64,000 nucleotides of DNA from the NCBI RefSeq assembly GCF_013410955.1, contig NZ_JACCCG010000001.1, positions 665,605 through 729,604 on the forward strand. Direction: 5' to 3'. The translations under genes were made by a program, and so were the position numbers. Position 1 is the stretch's first letter, and each line of letters opens with the position of its first letter. Under the pieces are notes generated by a model that was given only the letters and a program-made list of their open reading frames with translations, made no database searches and had not been told where the DNA came from. Source of the DNA: Microbacterium sp. AK009 (GTDB lineage: Bacteria > Actinomycetota > Actinomycetes > Actinomycetales > Microbacteriaceae). Below are positions 55,700-64,000 of the stretch, piece after piece.

Positions 55700-56046
55700 G
55701 GTGGCGCAGATGTTGGCCTTGGGCGACTGGAGGTCGCCATGTGCGCCACTTCCTTGTCGGGCGGGGGCGCGAAGGTGGCGCAGATGGTGGCTTTGCGCCT
55801 CTGCAGGTCGCCATGTGCGCCACTTCCTTGTCGGGCGGGGCGGCGAAGGTGGCGCAGATGGTGGCCTTGGGCGACTGGAGGTCGCCATGTGCGTCACTTC
55901 GGTGGGAGCGGATGCGACCGTGTGGCGAGATTGGTCGCGTGGCGGGGCGCGGGGCGACCATCTGTGCCACCCCGATGGCGTCGAGCTGATCGAGGTGGCG
56001 AAAGTGGTCGTGGTGGGGGTGCGGGGGCGACCATTTGTGCCACCCC
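55700..56046. repeat. Array of five 53-bp palindromic units
   Basis: Units lie at 55700-55752, 55774-55826, 55848-55900, 55921-55973 and 55994-56046, each 53 bp with starts 74, 74, 73 and 73 bp apart. Each opens with G/TGTGGCG and closes with an inverted copy ending GTGCCACCCC or GCGCCACTTC. In the last unit 14 of 17 end bases pair. Units one to three are nearly identical and share the 21-bp spacer CTTGTCGGGCGGGG-type; units four and five form a second subtype resembling the copies near purE. Confidence 0.9.
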
Positions 56047-56066
56047 GATTCAGCACGGGCGAACGA

Positions 56067-56100
56067 GGTGGTTCCTTGGCCGAAAGGGGAGGGAGCCGCC
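56067..56100. repeat. Degenerate sixth unit in phase with the array
   Basis: GGTGG at 56067 falls exactly 73 bp after the start of unit five, behind a similar CGA-ended spacer. The rest (TTCCTTGGCC then GGGGAGGGAGCCGCC) has lost the pattern, and the fur promoter follows. Confidence 0.5.
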
Positions 56101-56108
56101 GCGCGTTG

Positions 56109-58997
<2,889 letters not shown>

Positions 58998-59024
58998 CGG
59001 TCGCCACGCGGCATCCATAGGAAC

Positions 59025-59056
59025 CGGGCCCGCTCTCCTCACGGAGGGCGGGCCCG
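59025..59056. terminator. Strong terminator hairpin after katG
   Basis: The 14-bp arms 59025-59038 and 59043-59056 pair fully, with one G-T wobble, around the loop TCAC. It stands between convergent katG and aquaporin genes and could stop both. Confidence 0.75.
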
Positions 59057-59098
59057 TCCTCGTGGCGGAGCGGGGAGAGCGGATGACGCGGGACGGCG

Positions 59099-59917
59099 TC
59101 AGCGCGTCCGCGCCTCCTTCTGCGCCGGCGGCGCAGGAGTCTTCTCGAACAGCGCCCGGTGCAGGAGGCCGGCGAGAAGGCCGCCGACGATCGGGAACAC
59201 GATGAAGACCCACAGCTGCAGGAAGGGCTCCGCTCCGCCGTAGACGGCGGTCGCGATCGAGCGCGCGGGGTTGACGGAGGTGTTGTCGATCGGGATCGTC
59301 GCGAGGTGGACGAGGGTGAGCGTCAGTCCGATGGCGAGCCCGGCGAACCCCGCGGTGCCGCGCTGCGGGTGGGTGACGCCGAGGATCACGATGACGAAGA
59401 TCGCGGTGAACAGCACCTCGGCGATGATCGCAGCTCCCAGGCCGAAACCGCCGGGGGAGAGCTCGCCGAAGCCGTTGCTGGCGAACCCGCCGTCCTGGGC
59501 CTGGGCGAGCCAGTCGCCGGGGCCGAACAATCCGATGAGGACGATGAGGGTCGTGCCGACGAGCCCGCCGACGACCTGCGCGATGAGGTATGGGGGCACG
59601 TCACGCCAGGCGAAGCGCCCGGCGGCGGCGAGCCCCAGGGTGACGGCGGGGTTGAAATGGCCGCCCGAGATCGGGCCGAAGGCGTAGATGCCGGCGATGA
59701 GCGCCAGGCCGAACGCCAGCGAGACGCCGACGAACCCGATGCCGAGCGAGGCGCCGTTCTCACTCGCGCCGAGATCGGCGGCGAAGAGTGCCGCGGAGAT
59801 CGCGCTGAAGACGAGGAGGAAGGTCCCCAGCGCTTCGGCCACCAGCTTGGCGCTCGTCGAGGGCACGGCATCGAGCGCAGCGGGGTCGAGCCCGGGCGAA
59901 GGTGATGCGTCCGGCAT
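59099..59917 (-). CDS. aqpZ: Aquaporin, AqpZ-like
   Basis: A 272-aa MIP channel with six transmembrane helices. Both pore motifs are intact: SGGHFNPAVTLG (Asn89-Pro-Ala) and TSVNPARS (Asn216-Pro-Ala). His204 in helix five and Arg219 after the second NPA fit the narrow, water-selective filter of AqpZ rather than a glycerol facilitator. A basic/acidic N-terminal extension (30 residues) and a basic C-terminus are present. The ATG has an AAAGGA ribosome site. It converges on katG. Confidence 0.93.
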   Translation of the reverse strand: MPDASPSPGLDPAALDAVPSTSAKLVAEALGTFLLVFSAISAALFAADLGASENGASLGIGFVGVSLAFGLALIAGIYAFGPISGGHFNPAVTLGLAAAGRFAWRDVPPYLIAQVVGGLVGTTLIVLIGLFGPGDWLAQAQDGGFASNGFGELSPGGFGLGAAIIAEVLFTAIFVIVILGVTHPQRGTAGFAGLAIGLTLTLVHLATIPIDNTSVNPARSIATAVYGGAEPFLQLWVFIVFPIVGGLLAGLLHRALFEKTPAPPAQKEARTR

Positions 59918-60031
59918 GTCGGATTCCTTTCGTCGCGCCGAGCGTAGCGTCGCCCGGGGCCGTGTGTGACCCGCACACGCGGCTCATGCGCGGGCTCACG
60001 CTGCGCCGAGGGTTGCCGCGTCAGCGGCCGG

Positions 60032-61333
60032 TCACAGCCGACCCGCGGCTTTCAGGGCGAGGTAGCGATCGGCGACGGCAGGCGGCAGATCATCGGGTGA
60101 GGCGGCGATCGACTCGGCACCGGCGCGACGGACCGCGGCTGCGACCCGTTCGGCATCCCGCGCCGCCCGCGCGTACGCCGCCTGCCGGTAGAGCTCGTCG
60201 GCGTCGGGTCGGGGGTCGGCGGGCGCGGGGTCGTCGGTGACCGAGGCCACCACGACGCGGGTGCGAGCGGTCAGCGCCGGGAGCGACCCGAGGAATCCGC
60301 GAGCGGCCTCGGGGGCGTCCTGTGCGGTCAGCAGCACCACCAGCGAGGGGCGTGAGGTGAGGCGGCGCACCTGCGCGATCGCGGCGTCCCAGTCGGTGTC
60401 GATCAGCTGCGGGTCGACCGGGGCCATCGCATCGACGAGGGCGGGAAGGAGCCCGGGGCCGTCGACCCCGGTCACCCGGGCCCGCACGAGCCGATCGAAC
60501 ATCACCAGGTGCACGTGGTCGCCCGCCCGCGACGCGAGGGCTGACAGCAGGAGCGCGGCCTCCATCGCCGCATCCATCCGCACCCCGTCGCCCACGCGCG
60601 CCGCCGCGGTGCGCCCGGTGTCGATGATGATGACCACGTGCCGGTCGCGCTCGGGCCGCCAGGTGCGGAGCATGGTCGTCCCGGCGCGGGCGGTCGCCCG
60701 CCAGTCGATGGAGCGCACGTCGTCGCCGCGGACGTACTCGCGCAGGCTGTCGAACTCGGTGCCCTGCCCGCGCACCTGGACGCTGGTGTTGCCGTCGAGT
60801 TCGCGCAGTCGGGCGAGGCGGGAGGGGAGGTGACGCCGAGAGGTGAAGGGCGGAAGGACCCGCAGGGCGCCCGGAGCGTCGAGGCGCCGCTGCCGGCCGG
60901 CGAGTCCGAGGGGACCGGCGCTGCGCACCACGAGGAAGCCGGTGCGCAGTTCGCCGCGCCGGCGGGGGAGGAGCGGCACCCGCACCCGGCGGGATTCGCC
61001 GGGCGGGATCTCGACGGCGAGGCGCTCGAGCGGGGCCCCGGCCGTCGGCTGCCAGGCGTCGCGCACCCGCCCCCGGAGCGTCCGTGCACCGCCGTTGCGG
61101 AGGGTCACGCCGGTGTCGACCGGCTGTCCGAGGAGGCTCCGCCGGGGGATGTCGCGAACGACGTCGAGCCGGCGCGGATCGGGCGCCGCCGCAGCATCCG
61201 CCGACGCCAGCGTGAACGAGAGCAGAGCCCACCCCACCATCGCCAGCCACGCGTCGACACCGGCGATCGAGAGCAGCACGACCGGCACCACGCCGAGACC
61301 GACGAAGAGGGGGAGGCGCCCGGTGACGTACAC
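60032..61333 (-). CDS. DUF58 domain membrane protein
   Basis: A 433-aa protein with two hydrophobic segments (about 7-47), a beta-rich middle and the DUF58 core GTEFDSLREYVRGDDVRSIDWRATAR (about 185-210). Next comes a von Willebrand A-like region, HVVIIIDTGRTAA... VMFDR. DUF58 proteins accompany MoxR ATPases, with which they form chaperone-like systems for activating membrane or secreted complexes. The GTG start lies two bases after the MoxR stop codon, so expression is coupled. The MIDAS-like DTGRT is a variant of DxSxS. Confidence 0.85.
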   Translation of the reverse strand: MYVTGRLPLFVGLGVVPVVLLSIAGVDAWLAMVGWALLSFTLASADAAAAPDPRRLDVVRDIPRRSLLGQPVDTGVTLRNGGARTLRGRVRDAWQPTAGAPLERLAVEIPPGESRRVRVPLLPRRRGELRTGFLVVRSAGPLGLAGRQRRLDAPGALRVLPPFTSRRHLPSRLARLRELDGNTSVQVRGQGTEFDSLREYVRGDDVRSIDWRATARAGTTMLRTWRPERDRHVVIIIDTGRTAAARVGDGVRMDAAMEAALLLSALASRAGDHVHLVMFDRLVRARVTGVDGPGLLPALVDAMAPVDPQLIDTDWDAAIAQVRRLTSRPSLVVLLTAQDAPEAARGFLGSLPALTARTRVVVASVTDDPAPADPRPDADELYRQAAYARAARDAERVAAAVRRAGAESIAASPDDLPPAVADRYLALKAAGRL

Positions 61334-61335
61334 GC

Positions 61336-62363
<1,028 letters not shown>

Positions 62364-62367
<4 letters not shown>

Positions 62368-63569
62368 GGGCGGTTCCTTTCGGGACGGACGGCGTCGCGG
62401 AGCGCTGCTTCCAGGTCGCGCAGGCGCGAGGCGATGACGGTGAGCTGGGCGTCGTCGGTCGGGACATCGTCGAGGAGGATGCCGCGGACGACCCGTCGAT
62501 CGGCGGAAAGGCGGTCGGCTGCGGCATCGGCGATCTCATCGGCCGCGGCGTTCGGGCCGAGGCCGAGAAGGCGCGCGATGCGCCGAAGGGCGGCGATGCG
62601 GAGATCGTCGGCGGCGTGGCCGGCGTCGCGTGTCTGCGCGTAAAGGCGGGCGCGGCCCTCGGCGGTCTCGGCGGCGCGCACGGTGACCGGCAGGCGCTCG
62701 CGCACCAGCGGGCCGAACCGCCGGCCGCGCCAGACCGCGGCGGCCACGGCGGCGAGTAGGAGGAGGACGATCGCGGGACTCACCCACGGCGGAGTGGACT
62801 CGCCGAGCGAGGGGTCGGTGTTCTCCAGATCGGTGTCACCGACCATCGGGTCGTACCAGACCACGAGCGGATGCCGCGCGAGCAGGTTCACACCGAGGGC
62901 GACGTTGCCGTCCTCGGCCAGCACCTCATTGACGAGCAGTGCGGTGCCGTCGAGGGCGGCGACGCGCCGACCGTCGAGCTCGGCGACGACGAGGCCCGCC
63001 GCGCCGTCGGGCGTGAGGTAGCAGCCGTCGGCGCCGTCCCCGGTGTCGAAGACCGCGCCGGGACTCACCGGCCCCGACCGCTCGGCCTCCGGGAGGCCGC
63101 ACTGCGGGTCGAGCAGTGTGTCGGCGCGCCCGCCGATGCCCGTTCCGGGAAGGAAGAGGCGCAGGGTCCGCGACCGCGGCTCGATGAGGACGAGGTCGTC
63201 GGCCGGTGCGGCGAGGGCAGTGAGGCCCTCGTCCGAAAGCGCGGGAGCGTCGGGGAGCACGAGCGTCGCGCCGCCCGAGGCGCCGTCGAGGGCGCGGGTC
63301 GCATCCGCACGGCTGCGAGCGACCTCGACCTCCACCCCCTGGTCGCGCAGCACCTCGACGAGGGCCCGTGTTCCGGTGGGGCCGGCGGACTCGGGGTCGA
63401 GCGCGTCCCGTTGGGCCCAGTCGCCGAGCCCCGACAGTGCGGCGCCGACACTGCCGACGACGAGGAGGGCGACGGCCAGCGCGATCCACCCGGCGACCCG
63501 CCGTCGCCGCGATGCGGCGGGACCGGCGGCGCGCGCGCCGAGCTCGGTGAGGGGCGAAGAGGCGCTCAT
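62364..63569 (-). CDS. DUF4350 domain membrane protein
   Basis: A 401-aa protein. A basic N-terminus and one hydrophobic helix (27-47) are followed by an extracytoplasmic DUF4350 domain (GPTGTRALVEVLRDQGVEVE, ATLVLPDAPALSDEGL, LLARHPLVVWYDP). A second hydrophobic helix (about 268-285) and a cytosolic helical tail complete it. The fold of DUF4350 resembles a periplasmic ligand-binding or glutamine amidotransferase-like domain. It is the standard partner between the DUF4129 and MoxR genes. Both ends overlap neighbours by ATGA. Confidence 0.82.
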
Positions 63570-64000
63570 GCGTCCATCCCGACCCGGACCGGGGCGGCCG
63601 GGCGAGCGGCGATGAGCTGCTCGTCGAGGCGGCGGAGCCGGGCGTAGTCGTCGCGAGAGCCCGGCCGGCGCAGGTAGCGGACATCGTCGAATGCCGAGGC
63701 ACCGGCCTCGAGTTCGGCAGCGGCGCTCGGAAAGACACGTCCCGCCGACCGCGCGAACGCGTGCACCGTGGCGCCTGGCGGCGTGGTCACGACCCCGCGC
63801 TCGGCGAGGCCGCGCGCGAGCGCGCGGAAGCGCAGGATGAGGGCTTCGTCCCACTGGGCGGCGTCGGCGGCGGATGCCGCGGCGCGACGCAGATCGTCGG
63901 CGGTGCGTTCCTCGGAGTCGCCGAACAGGGTCGCGACCGGGGCCGCCGCCCGACGCCTCGCGCGAGGAAGACCCCACACGAGGACGGCGACGATGATCAG
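63566..64000 (-). CDS. DUF4129 domain protein, N-terminus outside the window
   Basis: The last 144 residues of a protein whose start lies beyond base 64000. A hydrophobic stretch (LIIVAVLVWGLP) ends a membrane helix. It is followed by the DUF4129 domain: RRAAASAADAAQWDEALILRFRALARGLAERGVVTTPPGATVHAFARSA in family pattern, and FDDVRYL near the end. DUF4129 proteins belong to the MoxR-linked operon found here. The stop overlaps the DUF4350 start. Confidence 0.78.
   Translation of the reverse strand: MIIVAVLVWGLPRARRRAAAPVATLFGDSEERTADDLRRAAASAADAAQWDEALILRFRALARGLAERGVVTTPPGATVHAFARSAGRVFPSAAAELEAGASAFDDVRYLRRPGSRDDYARLRRLDEQLIAARPAAPVRVGMDA

Noticed and set aside
55700-56046. Palindromic array considered as a CRISPR
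   Set aside because: Units are 53 bp and spacers of 20-21 bp are themselves repeated between units 1-3. There are no cas genes, and units diverge more than CRISPR repeats do.

Overview
The window is 64 kb of very GC-rich DNA. Its gene content is actinobacterial: WhiB, AccE, DUF3499 and DUF5719 proteins, LytR-CpsA-Psr (LCP) and LGFP-repeat wall proteins, and a Fur-KatG pair. Gene order and style suggest Microbacteriaceae, probably Microbacterium or a close relative; this is inferred, not proven. I see no rRNA or tRNA gene, no CRISPR array and no intact mobile element. One decayed IS481-type transposase is present. The first and last genes are cut by the window ends.

Left housekeeping block (1-10.9 kb): a Maf pyrophosphatase, a TRAM-domain RNA methyltransferase, a response regulator/histidine kinase/membrane-protein operon, acyl-CoA carboxylase beta and epsilon subunits beside biotin ligase BirA, a PH-domain membrane protein, and PurK and PurE.

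Surface-polysaccharide block (10.9-46.4 kb): an LCP ligase, a glycosyltransferase, a lipoprotein/LGFP-repeat pair, rmlCB diverging from rmlA, two tandem RgpF-like rhamnan proteins, an IS481 relic, two sugar-nucleotide short-chain dehydrogenases, a first Wzm/Wzt exporter with glycosyltransferases, a large membrane protein, a polyprenol-type GT2 with GtrA, and further glycosyltransferases. A galactofuranan module follows (GlfT2-like, Glf, second Wzm/Wzt, GlfT1-like), then two O-antigen ligase/polymerase-like proteins and ManA. The likely product is one or more rhamnose- and galactofuranose-containing wall glycans, made on a lipid carrier, exported by two ABC systems and attached by LCP ligases.

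Right block (46.4-64 kb): WhiB, a 958-aa membrane glycosyltransferase, DUF5719, a zincin-like protein and DUF3499, then AhcY. This resembles the conserved Rv3248c-Rv3260c neighbourhood of mycobacteria. Next are divergent RDD and SpoIIM-like membrane proteins, fur-katG, an aquaporin, and a DUF58/MoxR/DUF4350/DUF4129 operon.

Two patterns cut across the genes. First, a family of 53-bp imperfect palindromes recurs with a 73-74 bp period at two distant intergenic sites: two units before purE and five before fur. Second, about twenty genes have a -10-like hexamer (mostly TANNNT) ending 6-9 nt before the start codon. This indicates widespread leaderless transcription and helps choose start codons.
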